From Agarilytica sp033852165 (GTDB lineage: Bacteria; Pseudomonadota; Gammaproteobacteria; Pseudomonadales; Cellvibrionaceae): a stretch of 64,000 nucleotides of DNA. This document shows positions 55,816 through 63,913 of the stretch, piece by piece (within the stretch, counting starts at the first letter, position 1; every line of letters begins with the position of its first letter). Location of the stretch: the NCBI GenBank assembly GCA_033852165.1, contig JAWSUZ010000022.1, positions 1-64,000 of the forward strand. Direction: 5' to 3'. The position numbers were made by a program, and so were the translations under genes. The notes below the pieces were generated by a model. It saw nothing but the letters and a program-made list of their open reading frames with translations, ran no database searches and was not told where the DNA came from.

Positions 55816-57831
55816 ATGGCGAATCAAACTGTCCCAGTACCAGATATTGGTGGGGCCGAAAATGTAGAAGTTATTGAAATAGCGGTTGCACCTGGCGATA
55901 TTGTTGCTGTGGAAGACACGCTTATCACATTAGAATCCGACAAAGCCTCGATGGATATTCCCAGCCCCGCGGCGGGGAAAGTTATTTCGGTTTTAGTTTC
56001 TGTTGGCGATAACCTGTCCGAAGGTTCCGCGATATTGGAGCTAGAAGAGAGCGGTGCTTCCAGCGATTCTGAAAATCATATTGAAAACAATAGCGACAGC
56101 AATAATGGAGGGGTGACTTCGGCGGATCCAGAAGTAGCTGCTCCTGCATCTGAAGTGGTCGCGGCAGCACCTGCGGCGAGTCATTCTGGTGGCGGTGAAA
56201 TTTCGGTTATTATTCCAGATATTGGCGGAGCCGAAGGTATTGATGTTATCGAGGTTTGTGTTGCTGTGGGTGATAGCGTTGACGAGGGTGATTCTATTTT
56301 AGTCCTCGAAAGCGATAAAGCGTCAATGGAAGTGCCATCGCCTGCGAGTGGAAAGGTCACGGCAATTACCGTGAAAGAGGGCGATAAAGTTTCTGAAGGG
56401 GACGCTGTACTCGTACTGGTTTCTGCCGGTGCTGTAGCAAGTCATGCTAGTGAGGCGAGTTTGTCGTCTGATATTGCTGGCTCTGTTGAGCCGGTTGAGA
56501 CTGTCTCTGAAAATTCAGGCTCTGGGAGTTCAAGCGCAAGCAAAACCTTAGACGTGAACGTTCCCGATATTGGTGGCTCAGCGGTTGATGTTATCGAAGT
56601 TTCCGTTAGTGCTGGCGATGTTGTCGAAGACGGCGATACCCTCATTGTTTTGGAAAGCGATAAAGCTTCAATGGAAATCCCATCTCCTGGTGCAGGCAAA
56701 GTTTTATCAATCTCGATACAAGAAGGCGATAAAGTCTCCCAGGATAGTCCCATTCTGGTATTGGAGGTGAGTGGCGACTCTGGAGATGTTTCAGCGCCCT
56801 CTACTTCTATTCCTACACCGTCTTCTCCTCCGCCCCAAAAATCAGCGGCTAAGCCTGTGAGTGAAGCTACTCCAGCAAAAGTCACAGGCTCAGAATCGGC
56901 AGCGAAAGGTTCCGGAAGCGATGTTTATGCTGGCCCAGCGGTCAGAAAACTTGCCCGTCAATTGGGGGTTAATTTAGCTGAAGTCAAAGCGGCGGGACCG
57001 CGAGGCCGAATATCGAAAGATGATGTCAAAGCCTACGTGAAAACCCGCTTGCAGAAAAAACCGGAAAACCTCGCGGCGGCATTGTCGAGTGGAGTGGGTA
57101 TTCCGCAAGTGCCGGAAGTCGACTTCTCGAAGTTTGGTGAAGTTGAAGTCGTGAAAATGTCGAAGCTTTCTAAAATGATAGCGGCGAATATGACGCGCAA
57201 CTGGCTGAACGTTCCCCACGTGACCCAGTTCGACGACGCCGACGTAACCGATTTGGAAGAATTTCGCAGCAGCATGAAGAAAGAAGCGGAAAAGACAGGC
57301 GTAAAGCTCACGCCCTTACCGTTTCTTTTGAAAGCTTGTGCCATGGCCCTGAACCAAGAGCCAAGTTTCAATGTTTCCTTACATGCGGATGGTGAGCATA
57401 TCGTGCGGAAAAAACACGTGCATATTGGAGTGGCTGTCGCGACGAAAACGGGTTTAGTGGTTCCGGTTATTCGCGATGTGAATAAAAAGGGATTGCTTCA
57501 GTTGGCTGAAGAGTCGAGCATCATGGCGAAAAAAGCACGCGATGGAAAACTCCTACCCAAAGACATGCAGGGCGGTTGCTTTACCATCTCCAGCTTGGGG
57601 GCTATTGGCGGAACGGGCTTTACGCCGATTGTTAATTGCCCTGAGGTTGCCATACTCGGCGTCTCAAAGTCATCCATTAAGCCTGTTTGGGACGGTGAAA
57701 CCTTTATCCCAAGACAAATGCTACCGTTAAGCCTCTCCTATGATCACCGGGCTATCAACGGCGTAGATGCTGGACGGTTCTTTACCTACCTTACAACTCT
57801 GTTAGCAGATGTTAGGCGCTTATCTCTGTAG
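55816..57831 (+). CDS. aceF: Dihydrolipoamide acetyltransferase E2, three lipoyl domains
   Basis: A 671-residue E2. Three lipoyl domains carry ESDKAS with lysines 43, 168 and 283, joined by Ser/Ala/Pro-rich linkers. A peripheral subunit-binding domain (about 372-410; AGPAVRKLARQLG, GPRGRISKDDV) and the catalytic acetyltransferase domain follow, ending with SYDHRAINGVDAGRF (His-Asp-type active site). It forms the core of the pyruvate dehydrogenase complex. Lpd (E3) is not encoded directly downstream. A decayed partial copy of its catalytic-domain DNA lies at about 59911-60085. Confidence 0.97.
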   Translation: MANQTVPVPDIGGAENVEVIEIAVAPGDIVAVEDTLITLESDKASMDIPSPAAGKVISVLVSVGDNLSEGSAILELEESGASSDSENHIENNSDSNNGGVTSADPEVAAPASEVVAAAPAASHSGGGEISVIIPDIGGAEGIDVIEVCVAVGDSVDEGDSILVLESDKASMEVPSPASGKVTAITVKEGDKVSEGDAVLVLVSAGAVASHASEASLSSDIAGSVEPVETVSENSGSGSSSASKTLDVNVPDIGGSAVDVIEVSVSAGDVVEDGDTLIVLESDKASMEIPSPGAGKVLSISIQEGDKVSQDSPILVLEVSGDSGDVSAPSTSIPTPSSPPPQKSAAKPVSEATPAKVTGSESAAKGSGSDVYAGPAVRKLARQLGVNLAEVKAAGPRGRISKDDVKAYVKTRLQKKPENLAAALSSGVGIPQVPEVDFSKFGEVEVVKMSKLSKMIAANMTRNWLNVPHVTQFDDADVTDLEEFRSSMKKEAEKTGVKLTPLPFLLKACAMALNQEPSFNVSLHADGEHIVRKKHVHIGVAVATKTGLVVPVIRDVNKKGLLQLAEESSIMAKKARDGKLLPKDMQGGCFTISSLGAIGGTGFTPIVNCPEVAILGVSKSSIKPVWDGETFIPRQMLPLSLSYDHRAINGVDAGRFFTYLTTLLADVRRLSL

Positions 57832-57858
57832 CCAACCTTTGTAGTCTTCCCTACTAAC

Positions 57859-57891
57859 AAAGGAAGAGGGCTTTCCGCCCCCTTCCTTTTG
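57859..57891 (+). terminator. Hairpin after aceF
   Basis: CAAAGGAAGAGGGC / GCCCCCTTCCTTTTG forms a long GC-rich stem 28 bp after the aceF stop. It lacks a long T run on the plus strand, so it may be a weak terminator or transcript-end stabiliser. The remaining 240 bp before the next gene hold nothing clear. Confidence 0.55.
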
Positions 57892-58135
57892 TGGCCCCAG
57901 CCCCCGAAATGACAATCGTTTATAAATAGTTCGCTTCGCTCTTTGTTTAAATAACCCGCCTAGATCGACCATTTTACTCATTTTACTCATTAGAAATTAA
58001 AACGTAGTGGGGGTATATATCTAATACTTTGGTATGACGCGGTGTTGGAATAAATCGATCTAGATGAAAACGATTGAGGCGCCATATTTCGGCTATGATT
58101 GACTCACAAGCCATCTCACTTCACCTTCCGGGTTG

Positions 58136-59896
58136 ATGTATATGTCCCATTCCGATTTAGCGTCAAAATTTGGAACAGTAGACGCTAGTACTAATATTCG
58201 GTTTACTGATATCCATGTACTTATTATTGAAGATAGTTGTTCTGATACTGAGGTTGTGAGAGGGCTTTTGTCCAAATCACGGAAATGCACATACACCATC
58301 TCGGTTGTTCAAACCGTTAGTGAAGCTCTTTCATTATTTGCAGAACAAAGATTCGATATTTGTCTATTGGATTTTTTCATCGGGTCGGATAATGCTTGGA
58401 CGATACTCGATGTTACGTCAAAAATCGCAGAAAAAATGCCCCTTATTCTCGTGACAGATTTTGACGATGAGGACATTGATGATCAACTTGCTGCTACGGG
58501 CGTGGCGGACTGCCTTAAAAAAGGTGGCTTATCGCGTAAAATGCTGGAGCGGTCAATCCGCTACGCATTACATGCCGAAGCTCAAAAGAAGAGGCTGGAG
58601 GAGTTAGCGCATCATGATGCTTTAACGGGGTTGGTGAATCGAAATGTATTCTTTAATGCGTTGGAGAATATTTTTAGAAGAGAAAAAAGTGCAGATCGTG
58701 TATCCGCTCTTTTTTATATTGATATTGACCATTTTAAGCTGGTGAACGATAAGTGGGGGCATGATTCGGGAGATTTGGTTCTAACTTCCGTTGCAAGCCG
58801 TATTGCTTCATGTGTACGCAAAGGTGATGTTATCGCTCGGCTTGGCGGTGACGAATTTGCGCTAATCGTCGAGAACCTAACCTACCCAGAATGTCATATG
58901 ATTGCGCAAAAAATTCTTTGTTCTGCTCGAAAGCCCATTAAAAATGAATTTTTCGAGCTCCAAATATCGCTTTCGATTGGTTTTTCCCTACTTGAAGACA
59001 AAGATTTACCAATGACTACGTACGTTAAGCGAGCTGACGAAGCGCTTTATGAGGCAAAAAAAACTGGACGTAACGCTTATAAAGTATTTAGCGGTGAGCT
59101 AGCAAAATCATATGAAGAAACGTTACATCTTGGTGCTGCGTTCGCGAAAGCGGTTAGCGATAATGCACTTAAACTCTATTTTCAACCGGTGTTATGTGCG
59201 AAAACTCGACGGTTGCTAAGTCTTGAGGCGTTACTCCGGTGGCCGGTCGATGGTAAGGTTCTACTTCCTGAAAAAATATTGCCTGTGGTTGAGCGAATAG
59301 GGGCGATGGATTTATTATCCGAATGGGTGATTAAGGAAGCCTGCTCTCAACTATCCCATTGGCTTGATAAATACCCCAGTCTCGTCGTGTCCGTCAATAT
59401 TGCTATATCGCAATTAGTACCAAATCTTATCACCTACTTAATGGAAAGTTTCCACAATTCGAAAATACCTGCATCTAATTTTCAAATTGAAATCCATAAA
59501 TTTGATCGTAGCCCTCTTCCAGCTGAGGGCTTAAAAATTCTTAATGTTATTAATGAGCTTGGGGTGAATATTGCCATTGATAATTTCGGCAATGATTTTT
59601 CATCTCTGTCTGAACTGGCATATATGCCTACATCTAGTTTAAAATTAAACCAGTCTTTTATTCATAATATCGAAGAAAACTGCGCTAGTGAAAAGTTTTT
59701 GAAAGCCGCGATACATTTTGCGCAAGAATTAGGAATTGAAGTGGTAGGCGAAGGCGTCGAAACTCTAGATCAGCAAAACTACTATCAACAGTTGGGTGTT
59801 GACGAATTGCAGGGCTACCTCTACTCCAAGCCACTTAACGCCAATCAATGCAGTAAGTATTTAGAACACTCCCAAAGCCGTCACCTACTCCAGTGA
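58136..59896 (+). CDS. REC-GGDEF-EAL protein with degenerate EAL
   Basis: About 586 residues; the ATG at 58136 or 58142 is preferred over TTG 58133. The receiver domain (about 27-145) has IIEDS and phospho-Asp about 79 in LLDFF, but the usual KP is replaced by CLKKGGL. GGDEF (about 155-315) is intact (ARLGGDEFALIV) with an RKGD inhibitory site five residues upstream. EAL (about 325-580) keeps SLEALLRW and VVGEGVE. EITES has become EIHKF and DDFGTGYSS has become DNFGNDFSS, so phosphodiesterase activity is doubtful. Likely a phosphorylation-controlled diguanylate cyclase with a c-di-GMP-binding or silent EAL. Confidence 0.85.
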   Translation: MYMSHSDLASKFGTVDASTNIRFTDIHVLIIEDSCSDTEVVRGLLSKSRKCTYTISVVQTVSEALSLFAEQRFDICLLDFFIGSDNAWTILDVTSKIAEKMPLILVTDFDDEDIDDQLAATGVADCLKKGGLSRKMLERSIRYALHAEAQKKRLEELAHHDALTGLVNRNVFFNALENIFRREKSADRVSALFYIDIDHFKLVNDKWGHDSGDLVLTSVASRIASCVRKGDVIARLGGDEFALIVENLTYPECHMIAQKILCSARKPIKNEFFELQISLSIGFSLLEDKDLPMTTYVKRADEALYEAKKTGRNAYKVFSGELAKSYEETLHLGAAFAKAVSDNALKLYFQPVLCAKTRRLLSLEALLRWPVDGKVLLPEKILPVVERIGAMDLLSEWVIKEACSQLSHWLDKYPSLVVSVNIAISQLVPNLITYLMESFHNSKIPASNFQIEIHKFDRSPLPAEGLKILNVINELGVNIAIDNFGNDFSSLSELAYMPTSSLKLNQSFIHNIEENCASEKFLKAAIHFAQELGIEVVGEGVETLDQQNYYQQLGVDELQGYLYSKPLNANQCSKYLEHSQSRHLLQ

Positions 59897-59910
59897 GCGA
59901 GTGGCTGTCA

Positions 59911-60085
59911 CATATTTCGGCAGTGTGAAGAAAGAAGCGGAAAAAAACAGGTGTTAAACTCATGCCGTTACCGTTTCTTTTGAAAGCCTGTGCGATGGCC
60001 CTAGAACCTAGAACCTAGAACCTAGAATCCTGAATCCTGAATCCTGAATCAAGAGCCGAGCTTCAATGTTTGCTTGTATGCAGCT
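59911..60085 (+). pseudogene. Decayed partial copy of aceF interrupted by a heptamer array
   Basis: The sequence follows aceF 57264-57385 closely (GAAGAAAGAAGCGGAAAA, TTACCGTTTCTTTTGAAAGC, TTCAATGTTT). It has an extra A that breaks the frame, and many silent-type changes. Where aceF reads GCCCTGAACCAAGAG, this copy reads GCC followed by seven 7-bp units and then CAAGAG. It lies about 2.1 kb downstream of aceF in the same orientation. Confidence 0.85.
60001..60049. repeat. Tandem heptamer array (CTAGAAC)/(CCTGAAT)
   Basis: Three CTAGAAC, one CTAGAAT and three CCTGAAT units in perfect 7-bp register. The corresponding place in aceF holds a single CTGAACC (57349-57355). Confidence 0.95.
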
Positions 60086-60137
60086 CGGTACTGTATTCAC
60101 GAGTTGATAATTCGTGCAAATTGATGAATGCGGTATA

Positions 60138-60215
60138 CGTACCCACGGAGACCGTGGGTACGAGGGTCTTTGAGTTCGGAATGCTTTCACGGTCTCTCCG
60201 TGTGGGAATGCATGC
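60138..60215. repeat. Palindromic repeat related to positions 1-196
   Basis: A perfect hairpin CGTACCCACGG-AGA-CCGTGGGTACG (60138-60162) is followed by GAGGGTCTTTGAGTTCGGAA, matching 170-190, and by a second part ending GTGGGAATGCATGCC. The stem differs from the one at 147-171 by a paired change (T-A to A-T). Confidence 0.75.
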
Positions 60216-60295
60216 CTCAGCATAACTTCTCGCAAATACCTGGGAGGCAGAAAAATACCGGCTACACAAACCTCCATGTTTGAGCGAACAAATAG

Positions 60296-61924
60296 TTACC
60301 CCTCAAACGTCTTGTTCACAATATCCTGCGCTTCAGAACAAATTTGTTTTAAGTGATCTTCACCCAAAAAACTTTCACCGTATATTTTATAAATATCTTC
60401 CGTTCCAGACGGTCGAGCGGCAAACCACCCATTTTCTGTTACAACTTTTAAGCCGCCAATAGCCGCATTATTTCCGGGTGCGTGGGTGAGCTTCGCGAGT
60501 ATTTTTTCCCCTGCCAATTCATCCGCCGTTACGTCGTCCGCAGAAAGATTTTTCAATACCGCTTTTTGCTCCGGTGTTGCAGCTGCATCGATACGGGTAT
60601 AAACCGGTGAGCCAAACTTCTCAGTTAAGACTGTGTAATGCTCGGAAGGGTTCTTACCCGTTACAGCGGTAATTTCAGCTGCTAACAAGGCCAAAATGAA
60701 GCCATCCTTATCGGTAGACCAAACACTACCATCTAAGCGTAAGAACGAAGCGCCAGCGCTTTCTTCACCACCAAAACCATAGGAGCCATCGAATAGACCA
60801 TCAACAAACCATTTAAAGCCGACGGGGACTTCAGACAGCTTCTTGCCCAAAGAGGTAGCCACACGATCAATCATGCTTGAGGATACTAGGGTTTTACCTA
60901 TCGCCAACGATGAAGACCACTGCTCTCGGTGGGAGAACAAATACTCAATCGCTACAGCCAAATAATGGTTGGGATTCATTAGCCCGGCTTTTGTCACAAT
61001 GCCGTGGCGGTCATAGTCCGGGTCATTGCCGACGGCGATATCAAACTTATCTTTCAGTTTTATCAGACCAGCCATCGCGTAAGGCGAAGAGCAATCCATA
61101 CGGATCTTGCCGTCTTTATCCAGTGTCATAAACGAAAACGTCGGGTCGACTTTATCGTTCACCACTTCAATATCGAGGCCGTAAGTCTTCGCAATAACAT
61201 CCCAATAGGCAATGCCAGAACCACCGAGGGGATCGACACCAATCTTAACGCCTGCTTTGGCAATAGCTTCCATATTGATGACGTTTTTCAAATCATCAAC
61301 ATAGGGCTGAATGTAGTCGTATTCCGTGACGAACGGCGACTGCATAGCTTTCTCAAAGGCCATGCGCTGAACATCAGCATGGCCATTGGCAATAATTTCG
61401 TTGGCTCGGTCTTGGATGGCATTGGTGATATCGCTATCGGCAGGCCCACCATTGGGAGGGTTGTATTTAAACCCTCCGTCTTGTGGTGGGTTATGCGATG
61501 GCGTAATCACAATACCATCGGCGAGCTCGGAATCACGGCCACGGTTATAGTTCAGGATTGCATGAGAAATGACCGGGGTGGGGGTGTAGCCACGCCCAGC
61601 CTGGAACACTACCTTAACTTCATTTGCCGCAAAGACTTCTACCGCAGTGGCAAATGCGCATTCAGAAAGTGCATGGGTGTCCATGCCAATATAAAGCGGG
61701 CCGCTGGTATTTTGCGATTGACGGTATTCGACCAGCGCTTGGCAAATGGCCGCGATATGGACTTCATTAAAACTCTTTTTAAACGACGAGCCACGATGCC
61801 CTGACGTGCCAAAACTCACAGGAGCAGTATCGTTGCGGTGTAAGTAATATTCGCTCATTAAGCGAGGGATATTGCACAAGTCTTGCTGGGATGCGGGTTG
61901 TCCGGCTCGTTCGTGAAGGGCCAT
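60296..61924 (-). CDS. pgm: Phosphoglucomutase, alpha-D-glucose specific
   Basis: A 542-residue enzyme interconverting glucose 1- and 6-phosphate. FGTSGHRGSSF (about 38-48), catalytic Ser143 in VITPSHNPPQDGG, the metal site GNDPDYDRHG, and the sugar loop GGEESAGASF are all present. ARPSGTEDIYKIYGE near the end binds phosphate. The length is that of E. coli Pgm (about 546). Monocistronic on the minus strand. Confidence 0.95.
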   Translation of the reverse strand: MALHERAGQPASQQDLCNIPRLMSEYYLHRNDTAPVSFGTSGHRGSSFKKSFNEVHIAAICQALVEYRQSQNTSGPLYIGMDTHALSECAFATAVEVFAANEVKVVFQAGRGYTPTPVISHAILNYNRGRDSELADGIVITPSHNPPQDGGFKYNPPNGGPADSDITNAIQDRANEIIANGHADVQRMAFEKAMQSPFVTEYDYIQPYVDDLKNVINMEAIAKAGVKIGVDPLGGSGIAYWDVIAKTYGLDIEVVNDKVDPTFSFMTLDKDGKIRMDCSSPYAMAGLIKLKDKFDIAVGNDPDYDRHGIVTKAGLMNPNHYLAVAIEYLFSHREQWSSSLAIGKTLVSSSMIDRVATSLGKKLSEVPVGFKWFVDGLFDGSYGFGGEESAGASFLRLDGSVWSTDKDGFILALLAAEITAVTGKNPSEHYTVLTEKFGSPVYTRIDAAATPEQKAVLKNLSADDVTADELAGEKILAKLTHAPGNNAAIGGLKVVTENGWFAARPSGTEDIYKIYGESFLGEDHLKQICSEAQDIVNKTFEG

Positions 61925-62100
61925 AAAAAATACACTCTATATTGGGTGGTCTGTTAGCGCGTCATTTTACATTCTTAATTTAAAAAGACGAATGTTGTGT
62001 GCGTGAATATTTCCCGAATTCAGCATTCGAGTACATAGACGATTCTGTTGTTAATCGAGTGAGCTGGATGAGTCAGCTGAAACAGTTATCTTGTAATACA

Positions 62101-62128
62101 AAAAAGCACCGTAAAAACAGTGCTTTTT
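62101..62128 (-). terminator. Terminator of the DUF4399 gene
   Basis: AAAAAGCAC / GTGCTTTTT with a 10-nt loop lies 29 bp after the minus-strand stop at 62157. The A-rich flank at 62096-62105 gives the T run on the minus strand. Confidence 0.8.
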
Positions 62129-62156
62129 GACGTGATTACTGATGTTGATTGCGGTG

Positions 62157-62585
62157 CTATTTAACCGTAATTGTTATCTTTTCAGAAATCACTGGCTGGT
62201 CGTGTGGGACGTGGGCGTGGTTGCCGAGAAGCAGTTGTAAGGTGTGTTTACCCGGTGTAAGCGTCAACTGAGTCTCAGTTTGGCCGCCACCAAAATGCTT
62301 AACGTGGTCGGTTGCAGGTAATGATTTGCTCATGTCGGGTAAAGCTTTGCCGTCAATTAGTAAGTGGTGGTGGCCTGTGTTTTTGCGAACGGTTCCAGAG
62401 GGCGCAACACCCATGCCGCTTAAGCCAAACTTTACACTGAAGGTCTTCTCTACCGTTTGGCCATCTGAAGGTTCGATAAAATACACTTTTGCATCGGTCG
62501 GGGCGTGAGATATATGGCCATCGCTTAGGGCGGATACAGATAAGCCCATCAGACAGAATGAGAAAGCGGCAATGATAAGTTTCAT
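62157..62585 (-). CDS. DUF4399 periplasmic protein
   Basis: A 142-residue protein with a signal peptide ending SVSA. The mature part has the DUF4399 pattern: AKVYFIEPSDGQTV, KFGLSGMGVAPSG, GHHHLLIDG and PGKHTLQLLLGNHAH. The His cluster GHHH suggests metal binding, but function is unknown. The fold is probably an immunoglobulin-like beta sandwich. Single gene with its own terminator. Confidence 0.85.
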   Translation of the reverse strand: MKLIIAAFSFCLMGLSVSALSDGHISHAPTDAKVYFIEPSDGQTVEKTFSVKFGLSGMGVAPSGTVRKNTGHHHLLIDGKALPDMSKSLPATDHVKHFGGGQTETQLTLTPGKHTLQLLLGNHAHVPHDQPVISEKITITVK

Positions 62586-62986
62586 GGTGGTATCCAGTTT
62601 ATGGTTGGAGGCTGTTTGGCGGTGTTGTATTTAAGCGCTTCAAGGCTTAGCCTGAAGTTTTGACGTTTAACGATTAAACGAATATTGAACAGGGCAAGTA
62701 TAGGTCATTTGTAAATCCAGAAACACGCTAAAACCGAGAAAGAAAACATCCGTAATCGGAAAGTAAGTTTGTGTTTATTTTCCAAAAGCGTCAATTGGTT
62801 GTTAATGCTACAGCTGAAACAGCTAGGACGAGCGATGTTCAATTTTGGGGCGAAAGCCGAGCGGTGGGGGTTGGTTGGATATTGCCTGGTTTGAAGCCTT
62901 GCTGATCAACAAAATCTAATAAAATCCGGAGCTTAGGTCGACTAATGATCATTGTGCCTTTCTTTAAAAGAATCTTGTTGAAAGTG
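62586..62986. other. Intergenic region
   Basis: About 400 bp between the DUF4399 gene and the tRNA promoter. No gene, repeat or RNA is supported. Confidence 0.4.
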
Positions 62987-63014
62987 TTGACAAGAATTCG
63001 CTATTCGGTAGAAT
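62987..63014 (+). promoter_or_regulatory. Sigma-70 promoter of tRNA unit 1
   Basis: TTGACA (62987-62992) and TAGAAT (63009-63014) with a 16-bp spacer, followed by a GC-rich stretch before the tRNA, as in stringently controlled stable-RNA promoters. The same boxes occur 328 bp further on. Confidence 0.8.
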
Positions 63015-63030
63015 GCGCACCCTCAACACG

Positions 63031-63106
63031 GGGTGGTTAGCTCAGTTGGTAGAGCGGCGCCCTTACAAGGCGTAGGTCACAGGTTCGACCCCTGTACCAC
63101 CCACCA
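63031..63106 (+). tRNA. tRNA-Val (UAC), copy 1
   Basis: 76 nt including encoded CCA. Acceptor GGGTGGT / ACCACCC, D-arm GCTC...GAGC, anticodon loop CTTACAA (anticodon TAC), T-arm ACAGG-TTCGACC-CCTGT. All stems pair. Confidence 0.97.
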
Positions 63107-63132
63107 TAATTTTTGTGTTGAAACTACCATAT

Positions 63133-63209
63133 GACCCGGTAGTTCAGTTGGTTAGAATGCCGGCCTGTCACGCCGGAGGTCGAGGGTTCAAGTCCCTTCC
63201 GGGTCGCCA
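63133..63209 (+). tRNA. tRNA-Asp (GUC), copy 1
   Basis: 77 nt including encoded CCA. Acceptor GACCCGG / CCGGGTC, discriminator G, anticodon loop CTGTCAC (anticodon GTC), T-loop TTCAAGT. Co-transcribed with the preceding tRNA-Val. Confidence 0.97.
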
Positions 63210-63215
63210 TATTAG

Positions 63216-63245
63216 AAAAGCCTCAGTCGCAAGACTGGGGCTTTT
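63216..63245 (+). terminator. Terminator of tRNA unit 1
   Basis: AAAAGCCTCAGTC / GACTGGGGCTTTT stem with a short loop, followed by further T. It lies 6 bp after the tRNA-Asp. Confidence 0.9.
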
Positions 63246-63314
63246 TCTTGCCTGTAATGTTTGTGTTTGCCACGTTTTTAGTGCTTTTAAACGTCGTTGT
63301 TTGGCAAGATTCGT

Positions 63315-63342
63315 TTGACAAGATTCCGGTATTCGGTAGAAT
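63315..63342 (+). promoter_or_regulatory. Sigma-70 promoter of tRNA unit 2
   Basis: TTGACA (63315-63320) and TAGAAT (63337-63342), 16-bp spacer, exactly 328 bp after the first promoter. Confidence 0.8.
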
Positions 63343-63358
63343 GCTCATCCTCAACGCG

Positions 63359-63434
63359 GGGTGGTTAGCTCAGTTGGTAGAGCGGCGCCCTTACAAGGCG
63401 TAGGTCACAGGTTCGACCCCTGTACCACCCACCA
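63359..63434 (+). tRNA. tRNA-Val (UAC), copy 2
   Basis: Identical in sequence to copy 1 and displaced by 328 bp. Anticodon TAC, CCA encoded. Confidence 0.97.
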
Positions 63435-63460
63435 TAGCTTTTGTGTTGAAACTACCATAT

Positions 63461-63537
63461 GACCCGGTAGTTCAGTTGGTTAGAATGCCGGCCTGTCACG
63501 CCGGAGGTCGAGGGTTCAAGTCCCTTCCGGGTCGCCA
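63461..63537 (+). tRNA. tRNA-Asp (GUC), copy 2
   Basis: Identical to copy 1, displaced by 328 bp. Anticodon GTC, CCA encoded. Confidence 0.97.
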
Positions 63538-63541
63538 TATT

Positions 63542-63578
63542 AAAAAAGCCTCAGTCGAAAGACTGGGGCTTTTTTTTG
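63542..63578 (+). terminator. Terminator of tRNA unit 2
   Basis: AAAAAAGCCTCAGTC / GACTGGGGCTTTTTTTT stem and T run, the counterpart of the first unit's terminator. Confidence 0.9.
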
Positions 63579-63913
63579 TCTGTAATTCCTGGGTTTGGGT
63601 AGCTGCAAGCGCTTAGCTGGCAGGTTTGGTGTGGCCAGGGATAGCCCTTTTTTTTGTTCTTTCGCTTGGGGGGTCGCCATTGAGCCTTTTTCTTTCTGGC
63701 GTGTTTAGTAAGGAGTGATAGTGGGAGGGCGGTTGTGAATTCCTGTAAAAACGGTGGCGCCGTATTCCCTGCTACATTACACTCCGGCGGCTTGGGTAAG
63801 GTGACTTCATCTTCAGGTTTGTGAAGCCCGCCGGGGAATATATAGACCCAATTCAGACTATTTAGAAAACAAAATATTGGACACATCGGAAAAGTAAATT
63901 AGGAGACTTATCT
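63579..63913. other. Intergenic region before the last gene
   Basis: About 335 bp. A 111-codon frame is open on the minus strand (63551-63886) but overlaps the tRNA terminator, has a low-complexity Lys/Pro-rich product and no ribosome site, so I do not call it. Nothing else is supported. Confidence 0.4.

Noticed and set aside
56442..56885. 147-codon minus-strand frame in aceF
   Set aside because: Shadow of the Ser/Ala/Pro-rich linker of aceF; low-complexity mirror product.
61004..61804. 266-codon open frame opposite pgm
   Set aside because: Fully antisense to a conserved enzyme gene; product has no family features and no ribosome site.
63551..63886. 111-codon minus-strand frame after the tRNAs
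   Set aside because: Overlaps the tRNA terminator, Lys/Pro-rich low-complexity product, no start signal.
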